From: Streptomyces sp. NBC_00775
Lineage (GTDB): Bacteria; Actinomycetota; Actinomycetes; Streptomycetales; Streptomycetaceae
Assembly (NCBI RefSeq): GCF_036347135.1
Contig: NZ_CP108938.1
Span: forward strand, 8,184,001 to 8,248,000
Direction of reading: 5' to 3'
DNA length: 64,000 nt
Under the pieces are notes generated by a model. That model saw nothing but the letters and a program-made list of their open reading frames with translations, did no database searches and was not told the origin of the DNA. This document shows, one piece after another, positions 44,419 to 54,224 of the stretch. Within the stretch, counting starts at the first letter, position 1; each line of letters starts with the position of its first letter. Position numbers and translations under genes: made by a program.

Positions 44419-45938
44419 GGGCGACGCCAGCTCCGTCCGTCTCGCTCGAGCATTTCGTCCGCCTCGACGGGGCCCCACGTGCCCGAGGGGTACTGCGCGG
44501 GCTTGCCGTGCTTGTCCCAGTACTCCTCGATCGGGTCGAGGATCTTCCAGGACAGCTCGACCTCCTCGGTGCGCGGGAAGAGGTTCGAGTCGCCGAGCAG
44601 GACGTCCAGGATCAGACGCTCGTACGCCTCCGGGCTCGACTCCGTGAACGACTCGCCGTACGCGAAGTCCATGGAGACATCCCGGATCTCCATCGAGGTG
44701 CCGGGCACCTTGGAGCCGAAGCGGACGGTGATGCCCTCGTCGGGCTGGACGCGGATGACGATCGCGTTCTGGCCCAGCTCCTCCGTCGCCGTGTGGTCGA
44801 AGGGGGAGTGCGGGGCGCGCTGGAAGACGACCGCGATCTCGGTGACGCGGCGGCCCAGGCGCTTGCCCGTGCGCAGGTAGAACGGGACGCCCGCCCAGCG
44901 GCGGTTGTCCACCTCGACCTTGATCGCGGCGTATGTGTCGGTCTTCGACTTGGGGTCGATACCGTCTTCCTGGAGGTAGCCGACGGCCTGCTCGCCGCCC
45001 TGCCAGCCCGTCGTGTACTGCCCGCGGACCGTGTTCCTGCCCAGGTCCTTCGGCAGCTTCACCGCGCCGAGGACCTTGGTCTTCTCGGCGGCGAGCGCGT
45101 CCGCGTCGAAGGAGGCGGGCTCCTCCATGGCGGTGAGGGCCATCAGCTGGAGCAGGTGGTTCTGGATGACGTCACGGGCGGCGCCGATGCCGTCGTAGTA
45201 GCCGGCGCGGCCGCCGATGCCGATGTCCTCCGCCATGGTGATCTGCACATGGTCGACGAAGGACCGGTTCCAGATCGGCTCGAACATCTGGTTGGCGAAG
45301 CGGAGCGCCAGGATGTTCTGGACGGTCTCCTTGCCGAGGTAGTGGTCGATGCGGAAGACCTGGTCGGGCGCGAAGACCTCGTGGACGACCGAGTTGAGCT
45401 CCTCGGCCGACTTGAGGTTGTGGCCGAAGGGCTTCTCGATGACCGCACGGCGCCAGGAGCCGTTCGACTGGTCGGCCAGGTTGTGCTTCTTCAGCTGCTT
45501 GATGACCACCGGGAAGGCGGACGGCGGCACGGAGAGATAGAAGGCGAAGTTGCCGCCCGTGCCCTGTGCCTTGTCCAGCTCGTCGATCGTGGAGCGCAGC
45601 CGCTCGAAGGAGTCGTCGTCGTCGAAGGTGCCCTGCACGAAGCGCATGCCCTGGACGAGCTGCTGCCAGACCTCCTCGCGGAACGGCGTGCGGGCGTGTT
45701 CCTTGACGGCGTCGTGGACCTCCTGCGCGAAGTCCTCGTGAGCCCACTCGCGGCGCGCGAAGCCGACCAGCGAGAAGCCCGGCGGCAACAGACCCCGGTT
45801 GGCGAGGTCGTACACGGCGGGCATCAGCTTTTTCCGTGACAAATCGCCCGTGACGCCGAAGATGACCAGGCCCGACGGCCCCGCGATACGCGGGAGCCGT
45901 CGGTCTGCGGGGTCACGCAGCGGGTTGCTGCTTGACAA
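44415..45938 (-). CDS. zwf: Glucose-6-phosphate 1-dehydrogenase
   Basis: 507 residues from TTG 45938 (MSSSNPLRDPADRRLPRIAG), preceded by GAGGG at the end of tal 4 bp upstream. A longer in-frame extension to 46112 runs through tal in the wrong frame and is rejected. It makes NADPH and 6-phosphogluconolactone. Motifs: nucleotide-binding VIFGVTGDLSRKKLMPA, EKPFGHN, catalytic RIDHYLGKETVQN and FANQMFEPIWNR. The rare TTG start would lower initiation and make it depend on coupling with tal. Confidence 0.96.
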   Translation of the reverse strand: MSSSNPLRDPADRRLPRIAGPSGLVIFGVTGDLSRKKLMPAVYDLANRGLLPPGFSLVGFARREWAHEDFAQEVHDAVKEHARTPFREEVWQQLVQGMRFVQGTFDDDDSFERLRSTIDELDKAQGTGGNFAFYLSVPPSAFPVVIKQLKKHNLADQSNGSWRRAVIEKPFGHNLKSAEELNSVVHEVFAPDQVFRIDHYLGKETVQNILALRFANQMFEPIWNRSFVDHVQITMAEDIGIGGRAGYYDGIGAARDVIQNHLLQLMALTAMEEPASFDADALAAEKTKVLGAVKLPKDLGRNTVRGQYTTGWQGGEQAVGYLQEDGIDPKSKTDTYAAIKVEVDNRRWAGVPFYLRTGKRLGRRVTEIAVVFQRAPHSPFDHTATEELGQNAIVIRVQPDEGITVRFGSKVPGTSMEIRDVSMDFAYGESFTESSPEAYERLILDVLLGDSNLFPRTEEVELSWKILDPIEEYWDKHGKPAQYPSGTWGPVEADEMLERDGRSWRRP

Positions 45939-45942
45939 GATT

Positions 45943-47061
45943 TCAGCCCTCCGAAGGGGCGAGGCGCTGGAGCTCCACCTCTGTGGACTTGAGCAGGTCG
46001 TTCCAGGACGCCGCGAACTTCTCGACGCCCTCGTCCTCCAGCAGCTGGACCACGTCGTCGTACGAGATCCCGAGCTTCTCGACCGCGTCGAGCTCGGCGC
46101 GGGACTGCTCATACGTACCGGCGATGGTGTTGCCGGTGATCTGGCCGTGGTCGTCGGTGGCCTCCAGGGTGGCCTCCGGCATGGTGTTCACCGTGTTCGG
46201 TGCGACCAGGTCGTCGACGTACAGGGTGTCCTTGTACGCCTTGTCCTTGACGCCGGTCGAGGCCCACAGCGGACGCTGCTTGTTGGCCTGCGCCTTGTCC
46301 AGGGCGGCCCAGCGGTCGGAGGAGAAGACCTCCTCGTACGCCTGGTAGGCGAGGCGCGCGTTGGCGAGCCCGGCCTTGCCGCGGGCGGCCTTGGCCTCGT
46401 CCGTGCCGAGCGCGTCGATGCGCTTGTCGATCTCGGTGTCCACGCGGGACACGAAGAAGGACGCCACCGAGTGGATCTTGGAGAGGTCGAGGCCCGCGGC
46501 CTTGGCCTTCTCCAGACCCGCGAGGTACGCGTTCATGACCTCGCGGTAGCGCGCCAGCGAGAAGATCAGCGTGACGTTGACGCTGATGCCCCTGCCGATG
46601 ACCTCGGTGATCGCGGGCAGGCCCGCCTTGGTCGCCGGGATCTTGATGAGCGTGTTCGGACGGTCCACCAGCCAGGCCAGTTGCTTGGCCTCGGCGATGG
46701 TTGCCGTCGTGTTGTGCGCCAGCCGCGGGTCGACCTCGATGGAGACCCGGCCGTCCTGGCCCTGCGTGGAGTCGTAGACCGGGCGCAGGATGTCGGCGGC
46801 GTCACGGACGTCCGCCGTCGTGATCATGCGGATGGCCTCGTCGACGGTGACCTTGCGGGCGGCGAGGTCGGTGAGCTGCTGCTCGTAACCGTCACCGCTG
46901 CTGATCGCCTTCTGGAAGATCGACGGGTTGGTGGTGACGCCCACGACGTGCTGCTGGTCGATCAGTTCGGCGAGGTTGCCGGACGTGATCCGCTTGCGCG
47001 ACAGGTCGTCCAGCCAGATCGCGACGCCTTCCTCGGAGAGGCGCTTGAGTGCGTCTGTCAT
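45943..47061 (-). CDS. tal: Transaldolase
   Basis: 372 residues from ATG 47061 ([20 protein letters not shown]). It transfers dihydroxyacetone between sugar phosphates in the non-oxidative pentose phosphate pathway. Signature [14 protein letters not shown], the Schiff-base Lys in [35 protein letters not shown] and [23 protein letters not shown] identify the actinobacterial TAL class. It is 35 bp downstream of tkt and 4 bp upstream of zwf. Confidence 0.97.
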   Translation of the reverse strand: MTDALKRLSEEGVAIWLDDLSRKRITSGNLAELIDQQHVVGVTTNPSIFQKAISSGDGYEQQLTDLAARKVTVDEAIRMITTADVRDAADILRPVYDSTQGQDGRVSIEVDPRLAHNTTATIAEAKQLAWLVDRPNTLIKIPATKAGLPAITEVIGRGISVNVTLIFSLARYREVMNAYLAGLEKAKAAGLDLSKIHSVASFFVSRVDTEIDKRIDALGTDEAKAARGKAGLANARLAYQAYEEVFSSDRWAALDKAQANKQRPLWASTGVKDKAYKDTLYVDDLVAPNTVNTMPEATLEATDDHGQITGNTIAGTYEQSRAELDAVEKLGISYDDVVQLLEDEGVEKFAASWNDLLKSTEVELQRLAPSEG

Positions 47062-47096
47062 GGAAATTGCATCTCCTACGTGTCGTATGACCAGCG

Positions 47097-49184
47097 TCAG
47101 CGCTGGGCTGCGGCGATCGATTCCCGGGCGGCATTGGCGACGTTCTCGGCAGTGAAGCCGAATTCGCGGAAGAGCACCTTGCCGTCGGCCGAAGCACCGA
47201 AGTGCTCCAGCGAAACAATGCGTCCGGCGTCCCCGACGAACCGGTGCCAGGTCAGACCGATACCGGCCTCGACCGAGACCCGCGCCTTCACGGACGGCGG
47301 CAGGACACTGTCGCGGTACGCCTGGTCCTGCTCGTCGAACCACTCCACACACGGCATGGACACGACCCGAGTCGGGATGCCCGCGGCCTGCAGCTGCTCG
47401 CGCGCCTCGACGGCGACGTGCACCTCCGAGCCGGTGCCGATCAGGATGACCTCGGGCGAGCCGCCCTCGGCCTCGAACAGCACGTAACCGCCCTTGGCGG
47501 CATCCTCGTTGCGCTCGTACGTCGGCACACCCTGACGGGTCAGCGCCAGACCGTGCGGGGCGCCCTTGCCGAACACCTTCGTGTAGCGCTTGAGGACCTC
47601 GCGCCAGGCGATCGCGGTCTCGTTGGCGTCCGCGGGACGGACGACGTTCAGACCGGGGATGGCGCGCAGCGAGGCCAGGTGCTCGACCGGCTGGTGCGTC
47701 GGGCCGTCCTCGCCGAGACCGATGGAGTCGTGCGTCCACACGTACGTCACCGGCGCGTGCATGAGGGCCGACAGGCGCACGGCGTTGCGCATGTAGTCGG
47801 AGAACACCAGGAAGGTGCCGCCGTAGACACGGGTGTTGCCGTGGAGCGCGATGCCGTTCATCTCCGCGGCCATCGAGTGCTCGCGGATACCGAAGTGGAT
47901 CGTGCGGCCGTACGGGTTCGCCTCCGGCAGCGGGTTGTCCGCCGGGAGGAACGAGCTGGTCTTGTCGATCGTGGTGTTGTTCGAGCCGGCGAGGTCGGCG
48001 GAGCCGCCCCACAGCTCGGGAATCACCGCGCCGAGCGCCTGCAGCACCTTGCCGGACGCCGCACGCGTCGCGACACCCTTGCCCGCCTCGAAGACCGGGA
48101 GCTTCTCCTCCCAGCCGGCCGGCAGTTCGGTCGCGGCGATGCGGTCGTACTCGGCGGCGCGCTCCGGGTTGGCGGTGCGCCAGGCGGCGAAGCCCTTCTC
48201 CCACTCGGCCTTGGCCTCACGACCGCGGTCGAGCGCCTCACGCGTGTGCGCGAGAACCTCGTTGGCGACCTCGAAGGACTTCTCCGGGTCGAAGCCGAGG
48301 ACGCGCTTAGTTGCCGCGACCTCGTCGTCGCCGAGCGCCGAGCCGTGCGCGGCCTCGGTGTTCTGCGCGTTCGGAGCGGGCCAGGCGATGATCGAGCGCA
48401 TCGCGATGAACGACGGCTTGTCGGTCACCTTCTTCGCGGCCTCGATCGCGTTGTAGATCGCGTGCGGGTCCAGGTCGCCGTCCGGCTTCGGGGCCACGCG
48501 CTGCACATGCCAGCCGTACGCCTCGTACCGCTTGACCGTGTCCTCGGAGACCGCGGTCTCGGTGTCGCCCTCGATCGAGATGTGGTTGTCGTCCCACAGC
48601 AGGATCAGGTTGCCGAGCTCCTGGTGGCCCGCCATGGAGGACGCCTCCGCGGAGATGCCCTCCTGGAGGCAGCCGTCACCGGCGATCGCGAAGATGAAGT
48701 GGTCGAACGGGGACTCGCCCTGCGCGGCCTCCGGGTCGAACAGACCGCGCTCGTAGCGGGCGGCCATCGCCATGCCCACGGCGTTGGCGACACCCTGGCC
48801 GAGCGGCCCGGTCGTCGTCTCCACACCGGTGGTGTGCCCGTACTCGGGGTGACCCGGAGTCTTGGAGCCCCACGTGCGGAACGCCTTCAGATCGTCCAGC
48901 TCCAGGCCGAAGCCGGCCAGGTAGAGCTGGGTGTAGAGGGTCAGGGACGAGTGGCCCGCGGACAGTACGAAGCGGTCGCGTCCGACCCAGTCGGCGTCCG
49001 CCGGGTCGTGCCGCATCACCTTCTGGAAGAGGGTGTACGCGGCAGGCGCCAGGCTCATCGCCGTACCGGGATGGCCGTTGCCGACCTTCTGTACGGCATC
49101 GGCGGCCAGGACGCGGGCGGTGTCGACGGCCCGCTGGTCCAACTCGGTCCACTCGAGGTCTGTGGTGGTCGGCTTGGTGCTCAC
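47097..49184 (-). CDS. tkt: Transketolase
   Basis: 695 residues from GTG 49184 ([20 protein letters not shown]). It is the thiamine-diphosphate enzyme moving two-carbon units between sugar phosphates. Motifs: [20 protein letters not shown], the TPP-binding [10 protein letters not shown]...[47 protein letters not shown] and [14 protein letters not shown]. It is the first gene of the minus-strand operon, reading away from ctaB. Confidence 0.98.
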   Translation of the reverse strand: MSTKPTTTDLEWTELDQRAVDTARVLAADAVQKVGNGHPGTAMSLAPAAYTLFQKVMRHDPADADWVGRDRFVLSAGHSSLTLYTQLYLAGFGLELDDLKAFRTWGSKTPGHPEYGHTTGVETTTGPLGQGVANAVGMAMAARYERGLFDPEAAQGESPFDHFIFAIAGDGCLQEGISAEASSMAGHQELGNLILLWDDNHISIEGDTETAVSEDTVKRYEAYGWHVQRVAPKPDGDLDPHAIYNAIEAAKKVTDKPSFIAMRSIIAWPAPNAQNTEAAHGSALGDDEVAATKRVLGFDPEKSFEVANEVLAHTREALDRGREAKAEWEKGFAAWRTANPERAAEYDRIAATELPAGWEEKLPVFEAGKGVATRAASGKVLQALGAVIPELWGGSADLAGSNNTTIDKTSSFLPADNPLPEANPYGRTIHFGIREHSMAAEMNGIALHGNTRVYGGTFLVFSDYMRNAVRLSALMHAPVTYVWTHDSIGLGEDGPTHQPVEHLASLRAIPGLNVVRPADANETAIAWREVLKRYTKVFGKGAPHGLALTRQGVPTYERNEDAAKGGYVLFEAEGGSPEVILIGTGSEVHVAVEAREQLQAAGIPTRVVSMPCVEWFDEQDQAYRDSVLPPSVKARVSVEAGIGLTWHRFVGDAGRIVSLEHFGASADGKVLFREFGFTAENVANAARESIAAAQR

Positions 49185-49545
49185 CCTGGGTCAGGGCTCC
49201 TCTCCACATGTTCCACATGTCGAATATCCGGTGCACTGGGCGCCCACCGGCGTTGTCGAGCCTACCCCCGTAAGTACGTGCGTTTTTTCGAGTCATTCCA
49301 GACTGCCGGGACTCTCGGAGATCCGCCTCCCGACCGGTCCGTTCCGCATTCGGCAAGTGAATACGGAGCCGCTCGTCCGAGTGCTCAATCGAGTGGTGCT
49401 CGGCTCTTCCAGCGGTGCTGGTCAACACGACCCCACCCCCGCGAATGTCGGGGTCTGGGCAACGTCTACAGTGGCGTGGTACGCGCGAGCCTTTACCGGG
49501 AGTTCACACCCGGGGCTTGCTGGGATGTCTCTGTCAGGGGTGTGC
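49185..49545. other. Divergent promoter region, tkt / ctaB
   Basis: 361 bp without a credible gene. It must hold the promoters for the pentose-phosphate operon and for heme O synthase. I could not assign -35/-10 boxes with confidence; no strong palindrome is visible. Confidence 0.6.
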
Positions 49546-50526
49546 GTGACGGCCGTCGAATCCCGTCCAGCGGGTGGGGGCACCGCCCACGCCTTTAAGG
49601 CTGTGGGGGAGCTCGCCAAGAGCAGCAGCCGGGGCCAGCGGCCGTTCGGGGCCCGTGTCAAAGCGTTCGTGGCGCTGACCAAGCCGCGAATCATCGAACT
49701 GCTGCTGATCACCACCGTTCCGGTGATGTTCCTGGCCGAGCAGGGTGTTCCCGACCTGAAGCTGGTGCTCCTCACCTGCCTCGGCGGCTATCTGTCGGCG
49801 GGCGGCGCCAACGCGCTGAACATGTACATCGACCGTGACATCGACGCCCTGATGGAGCGCACCTCCCAGCGTCCGCTGGTCACCGGCATGGTCAGCCCGC
49901 GCGAGTGCCTGGCCTTCGGCATCACCCTGGCGGTCGTCTCGACGCTGCTGTTCGGCCTGACGGTCAACTGGCTGTCCGCCTGGCTCTCCCTCGGCGCACT
50001 CCTCTTCTACGTCGTCGTCTACACGATGATCCTCAAGCGCCGTACGTCGCAGAACATCGTGTGGGGCGGCATCGCCGGCTGCCTCCCGGTGCTCATCGGC
50101 TGGTCGTCCGTCACGAACTCCATGTCGTGGGCGCCGGTCATCCTCTTCCTCGTCATGTTCTTCTGGACGCCGCCGCACTACTGGCCGCTGTCCATGAAGG
50201 TGAAGGACGACTACGCGCGCGTGGGCGTGCCGATGCTGCCGGTCGTCGCCTCCAACAAGGTCGTCGCCCGCCAGATCGTCATCTACAGCTGGGTGATGGT
50301 CGCGGTTTCGCTGCTCCTCACCCCGATGGGCTACACGGGTTGGTTCTACCTGGTGGTCGCACTCGCCGCCGGCGGGTTCTGGCTGTGGGAGGCCCACGGT
50401 CTGCAGAACCGCGCCAAGGCCGAGGTGACGGGCGGCAAGCTCAAGGAGATGCGGCTGTTCCACTGGTCGATCACCTACGTGTCGATCCTCTTCGTGGCCG
50501 TCGCGGTGGACCCCTTCCTGCGCTGA
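49546..50526 (+). CDS. ctaB: Protoheme IX farnesyltransferase (heme O synthase)
   Basis: 326 residues from GTG 49546, chosen because AGGGG lies 5 bp upstream; GTG 49540 and ATG 49525 are in frame. It adds a farnesyl group to heme b, the first step to heme A for cytochrome aa3 oxidase. About nine transmembrane helices. UbiA-family diphosphate-binding motifs are [20 protein letters not shown] and the second Asp-rich loop [35 protein letters not shown] is the family N-terminus. A 14-bp-stem terminator follows. ctaA lies 3.6 kb away on the other strand. Confidence 0.95.
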   Translation: MTAVESRPAGGGTAHAFKAVGELAKSSSRGQRPFGARVKAFVALTKPRIIELLLITTVPVMFLAEQGVPDLKLVLLTCLGGYLSAGGANALNMYIDRDIDALMERTSQRPLVTGMVSPRECLAFGITLAVVSTLLFGLTVNWLSAWLSLGALLFYVVVYTMILKRRTSQNIVWGGIAGCLPVLIGWSSVTNSMSWAPVILFLVMFFWTPPHYWPLSMKVKDDYARVGVPMLPVVASNKVVARQIVIYSWVMVAVSLLLTPMGYTGWFYLVVALAAGGFWLWEAHGLQNRAKAEVTGGKLKEMRLFHWSITYVSILFVAVAVDPFLR

Positions 50527-50543
50527 CACTCCGCCGGGACTTC

Positions 50544-50593
50544 GCGACGGGCGGGGTACGTGGTCAAGGCCACGCACCCCGCCCGTCGCCGTT
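50544..50593 (+). terminator. Terminator after ctaB
   Basis: 14-bp perfect outer stem (50544-50557 / 50576-50589) with an inner GTGG/CCAC hairpin, then GTTT. It starts 18 bp after the ctaB stop. Confidence 0.82.
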
Positions 50594-50621
50594 TGATCTA
50601 CCCGTCGGTAGCATCCTGGCC

Positions 50622-50978
50622 ATGGCAGACACCCAGCAGGTTGACGAGACCAACGGCGCCACCCAGGACGCCAAGGCCGAGCGCAAGGCGGCCAAGCTCG
50701 CCCAGCAGATCGGCGCCTTCTCCAAGGCGCACGGCGGGGTCGAGGGACAGGTCGCGTACATCGGCCAGAAGGGCGCCCGGATCGTGCTCGTCGGCGCGGA
50801 CGGCGGCTGGGGCGACCTCGTGGCGCCCACGTACGCGATCGCCGAGGACGCCGTGAAGAAGGCCGGGATCACGGTTCACGAGGCGTTCGACGGGGAGTTC
50901 GCGGCCAAGGTGAAGACCGGTCCGTACGAGTGGACGCGCATGGCCGGGATCCAGGTGGGCGGCCCCCGCAACTCCTGA
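50622..50978 (+). CDS. Conserved actinobacterial protein of unknown function
   Basis: 118 residues from ATG 50622 (MADTQQVDETNGATQDAKAE). A charged Ala/Lys-rich N-terminus of ~30 residues precedes a compact domain (KAHGGVEGQVAYIGQKGARIVLVGADGGWGDLVA, AEDAVKKAGITVHEAFDGEF, YEWTRMAGIQVGG). There is no signal peptide, membrane segment or catalytic motif I recognise. It is small, soluble and well codon-biased, so probably real and expressed. Confidence 0.8.
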   Translation: MADTQQVDETNGATQDAKAERKAAKLAQQIGAFSKAHGGVEGQVAYIGQKGARIVLVGADGGWGDLVAPTYAIAEDAVKKAGITVHEAFDGEFAAKVKTGPYEWTRMAGIQVGGPRNS

Positions 50979-50995
50979 ACCCGGCCTCAGGTACA

Positions 50996-51060
50996 GCGCC
51001 CCGAAAGGGGCGCGGGGCTGTCTCACGTGCGGCTCCGCCGCCTCGGCGCGACCAGCCACG
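50996..51060. repeat. Streptomyces intergenic palindromic element
   Basis: GCGCCCC-GAAA-GGGGCGC hairpin (50996-51013) followed by GGGGCTG and a GCGGCTCCGCCGC palindrome at 51031-51043. The hairpin core matches the inner arm of the 42.3 kb inverted repeat (AGGGGCGCGGGG). It probably also terminates the 118-aa gene. The rest of 50979-51203 has no gene. Confidence 0.6.
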
Positions 51061-51203
51061 GACGGTTCGCGGCCTCAGAACGACCCGCACCTTCCGAGCC
51101 GTAACGGCGGAGCGCCTTCGCACGGGGTGTGTACGGCCATCACCTGACCCCCGGTCCGCCCGTTAAGACCTGTAAGCACACAGCGTCTACGCGGGGAGTC
51201 CGG

Positions 51204-52310
51204 ATGATCGAAACACCGTCCCTCGTGGACCAGTACTGCCACGGCGTACTGAGAACGGAGCTGGGCCTCGGCACCTTCGAGGCCCACCTCGCCAGGACCG
51301 AGGGTCCGCCGGCCGCCGGCACCACCTTCTTCGACACCCAGACCGGTTTCGCGGTACGCCGCTGGTGCCCGCCGCTGCTCGGCCTGGAGCCGCACTGTCC
51401 CCCCGCCCGCTATCTGGCCAGGCGTCGCGAACTCGGCGTACTGGAATCTGGCCGCAGGCTGCTGCGCGGCAGCGGCATCACGACGTATCTCGTCGACACC
51501 GGGCTGCCCGGCGATCTGACCGGGCCGGGCGAGATGGCCTCCACAGGAGCCGCCGACGCGCACGAGATCGTCCGTCTTGAGCTGCTCGCCGAACAGGTCG
51601 CCGACACCTCCGGCACGGTCGAGTCCTTTCTCGCCAATCTCGCCGAGTCCGTCCACGGGGCGGCCGCGAACGCCGTGTCCTTCACGTCCGTGGCGGGCGG
51701 ACGGCACGGTCTGGCGCTCGCGCCCGAGCCGCCCGGGCCGGGCGAGGTGCGGGGCGCGGCGGGCCGCTGGCTGGCGCGCCGCCGGGTGGGCGGGCCGCTG
51801 AGCGATCCCGTCCTTCTCCGCCACCTGCTGTGGATCGCGGTGGGGTCAGGACTGCCCCTCCAGCTCCACGCCGGGCTCGGTGAACCCGGACTGCGCATCG
51901 ACCGCACCGACCCCGTCCTGCTCACCGACTTCGCCCGCGCCACGGCCGGACTCGGCACCGACCTCGTCCTCCTGCACGGCTACCCGTACCACCGGCACGC
52001 GGCCCACCTCGCCGGGGTCTTCCCGCATGTGTACGCCGACCTGGGCGCCGCCCTGGTCCGTACGGGGGCGAGGGCGGCGGCCGTCCTCGCCGAGATCCTG
52101 GAGCTGGCGCCCTTCGGCAAGCTCCTCTTCTCCAGCGGAGCACATGGACTGCCCGAACTTCATGTGGTCGGAGCACGCCTTTTCCGTGAAGCGCTCGCAC
52201 GGGTGCTCGGCACCTGGGTCGCCGAGGGGGCCTGGTCGCTGGCCGACGCGCAGCGGGTGGCGGGGCTGATCGCGGCGGGGAACGCGCGGCGGGTGTACGG
52301 GGTGGAGTGA
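51204..52310 (+). CDS. Amidohydrolase-family protein
   Basis: 368 residues from ATG 51204 with GGGGAG upstream. It looks like an Amidohydro_2 (TIM-barrel) protein: YCHGVLRTELGLGTFEAHLA near the N-terminus, GSGITTYLVDTGL, SGLPLQLHAGLGEPG (metal-ligand-like His), LVLLHGYPYHRHAAHLAGVFPHVYADLG, and the C-terminal GKLLFSSGAHGLPELHVVGARLFREAL with the family's SSDxxxxPE-like pattern altered to SSGAHGLPE. The first metal-binding HxH is not obvious, so activity is uncertain. The substrate is unknown. It stands alone between two intergenic regions. Confidence 0.8.
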   Translation: MIETPSLVDQYCHGVLRTELGLGTFEAHLARTEGPPAAGTTFFDTQTGFAVRRWCPPLLGLEPHCPPARYLARRRELGVLESGRRLLRGSGITTYLVDTGLPGDLTGPGEMASTGAADAHEIVRLELLAEQVADTSGTVESFLANLAESVHGAAANAVSFTSVAGGRHGLALAPEPPGPGEVRGAAGRWLARRRVGGPLSDPVLLRHLLWIAVGSGLPLQLHAGLGEPGLRIDRTDPVLLTDFARATAGLGTDLVLLHGYPYHRHAAHLAGVFPHVYADLGAALVRTGARAAAVLAEILELAPFGKLLFSSGAHGLPELHVVGARLFREALARVLGTWVAEGAWSLADAQRVAGLIAAGNARRVYGVE

Positions 52311-52353
52311 CGCCCCTCTTCACCGGCGTGCCCTGCGGCTCCAGACTGTGCGG

Positions 52354-53118
52354 ATGACCGATGAAGGCACCGCCCAGTTACTCGACCGCTTCCTCGCCGA
52401 TCTGCGCGCCCTCGCCCCGGTGGCCGTGTGGGCGCACGGCTCGCTCGCCGGGGGCGACTATCAGGAGGGGCGCAGCGATCTCGATCTGATCGCCGTCCTG
52501 GAGGGCCCCGTCTCGCTCGGCGCGATACGGAAGCTGGTCCGACTGCACCGGCGGCTGCGCGCCGACGAACCGCTCGCCGGGAAGCTGCACTGCAGCTATC
52601 TGACGCCCGACACCATGGCCGGTGCCGAGCGGTCGTACGTCACCTGGGCGCACGACGGGCTGATGAAACGCCCGGTCACCCCGGTCACCCGCCGCGAACT
52701 GCACGCCTTCGGTCTCGTCCTGCACGGCAAACCGCCCGAGGACCTGCTGCCGCCCCTCCTGGACCACGAGCTCAGCGATTTCGTCGTACGCGACCAGAAG
52801 GAGTTCTGGCGACCCGCGGTCGACAAGGCCCGGCTCTGGAAGCAGGACGTGTGGGTCGACCTCGGGACGATCACCCTCGCGCGGGCCACCACGACCCTGC
52901 GGGACGGGCGGCTGATATCGAAGAGGGAGGCACTGGAGCTGCTCCCCGGACTGGGGGCGCCGGCAGAGGTGGTCGACGACATCAGGAGGCGGCGCTACGA
53001 GGATCCCGCGCCGCCCACGGAGGAGTGGACGGTGCGCCGGGCCGAGCTGACACGGGGCTATCTGGGTCCCGCGATCGACGACCTGGTGACCGCCTATGAA
53101 CGGCCCACGCGCGCGTGA
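52354..53118 (+). CDS. Nucleotidyltransferase-fold protein (AadA-like), contains a TTA codon
   Basis: 254 residues from ATG 52354 (GTG 52348 also possible). The N-terminal nucleotidyltransferase motif GSLAGGDYQEGRSDLDLIAVL fits GS-x(n)-DxD, followed by a helical C-terminal domain like that of aminoglycoside adenylyltransferases (WRPAVDKARLWKQDVWVDLGTITLARATTTL). It may modify a small molecule or be a non-resistance relative. Codon 9 (52378-52380) is TTA, so translation is predicted to need bldA tRNA. Its 3' end lies in a repeat shared with convergent ctaA. Confidence 0.75.
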   Translation: MTDEGTAQLLDRFLADLRALAPVAVWAHGSLAGGDYQEGRSDLDLIAVLEGPVSLGAIRKLVRLHRRLRADEPLAGKLHCSYLTPDTMAGAERSYVTWAHDGLMKRPVTPVTRRELHAFGLVLHGKPPEDLLPPLLDHELSDFVVRDQKEFWRPAVDKARLWKQDVWVDLGTITLARATTTLRDGRLISKREALELLPGLGAPAEVVDDIRRRRYEDPAPPTEEWTVRRAELTRGYLGPAIDDLVTAYERPTRA

Positions 53119-53164
53119 ATGCCGGTACGGCTCACGCGCGCGTCGATACGGCCTACGCGCGCGT
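53101..53164. repeat. Three copies of a 16-bp repeat across two gene ends
   Basis: CGGCCCACGCGCGCGT and variants at 53101-53116, 53128-53143 and 53149-53164. The first contains the stop region of the nucleotidyltransferase, the last the stop codon of ctaA. Confidence 0.8.
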
Positions 53165-54160
53165 AAGCGCCGATTCCGCCGAAGGACCCGGCAGGTCCGC
53201 CACGACGTCCGGGCGTTCGCGCAGCGCCAGCAGGACGCGGAGGACCGCGATCCACACCAGGCAGGAGCCGAACATGTGGAGGGCGACCAGGGCCTCGGGG
53301 AGGTCCGTGAAGTACTGGACGTAGCCGATGGCGCCCTGGGAGAGGAGGACGAGGAACAGGTCGCGGGTGCGGTGCAGGGGGCCCTTGGGGGCGTCGACCG
53401 CCTTGAGGACGAACCACAGGGCGAAGGTCAGCGTCACGACGATCCAGGCCAGCACGGCGTGCAGCTTGGCGACCGTCTCCCAGCTGATGGGGATCCGGTT
53501 GACCTCGCTGGAGTCGCCCGCGTGCGGGCCGGCGCCGGTGACGACCGTGCCGACCGCGATCAGCAGGATGGCGGCGGTGACCAGGAACCAGACGAGCTGG
53601 CGCACCGACGCGCCGACGAGGGGGCGCGGCTCGCCGTCGCCCTCGCGGGTGCGCTGCCACATGACCGCCGCGACGGTGATGAGCGCGGTGGAGAGCAGGA
53701 AGTGGGCGGCGACCGTGTAGGGGTTGAGGCCGACCAGGACGACGATGCCGCCGAGGATCGCGTTGCTCATGACGATCCAGAACTGGGCCCAGCCCAGCCG
53801 GGTCAGGCTCCGCCGCCACGGCTTCTGCGAGCGCGCGGCGATGATCGCCCAGCCGACCGCCGCGCACAGGACGTACGTGAGCATGCGGTTGCCGAACTCG
53901 ATGACCCCGTGGAAGCCCATCGCGCTCGTGGTGGTCAGCGAGTCGTCGGTGCACTTGGGCCAGGTCGGGCAGCCGAGCCCGGAGCCGGTCAGCCGCACGG
54001 CGCCGCCGGTGACGACGATGACCACCGACATGACGAGCGCGGCGAGGGCCGCCCGCCGCACCGTCCGGGGTGTCGGGGTCCAGCGTTCGGCGATGAAGGC
54101 GAGCGGGTTGCTCACCGCGCTCAGGGCATCGGCTCGGGTCACGTTTGGCACGCGCACCAT
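53153..54160 (-). CDS. ctaA: Heme A synthase (COX15/CtaA)
   Basis: 335 residues from ATG 54160 (MVRVPNVTRADALSAVSNPL); starts at 54181 or 54202 are possible and no candidate has a strong ribosome site. It oxidises the C8 methyl of heme O to heme A. Eight transmembrane helices; VTGGAVRLTGSGLGCPTWPKC with the Cys pair, heme-ligand His residues in MGFHGVIEFGNRMLTYVL, NPYTVAAHFLLSTALI, AKLHAVLAWIVVTL and VALHMFGSCLVW. It forms a pathway pair with ctaB at 49.5 kb. Confidence 0.94.
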   Translation of the reverse strand: MVRVPNVTRADALSAVSNPLAFIAERWTPTPRTVRRAALAALVMSVVIVVTGGAVRLTGSGLGCPTWPKCTDDSLTTTSAMGFHGVIEFGNRMLTYVLCAAVGWAIIAARSQKPWRRSLTRLGWAQFWIVMSNAILGGIVVLVGLNPYTVAAHFLLSTALITVAAVMWQRTREGDGEPRPLVGASVRQLVWFLVTAAILLIAVGTVVTGAGPHAGDSSEVNRIPISWETVAKLHAVLAWIVVTLTFALWFVLKAVDAPKGPLHRTRDLFLVLLSQGAIGYVQYFTDLPEALVALHMFGSCLVWIAVLRVLLALRERPDVVADLPGPSAESALTRA

Positions 54161-54224
54161 CGTAGGGGGCCGCTTGTGCATGTCTTCACGAGGGCCCCGC
54201 ACCTACGCAAATCGCTAGTCCGGA

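Noticed and set aside
47062..48204. Upstream extension of tal
   Set aside because: The open frame runs antiparallel-coded through tkt in a wrong frame; the canonical transaldolase start is at 47061.
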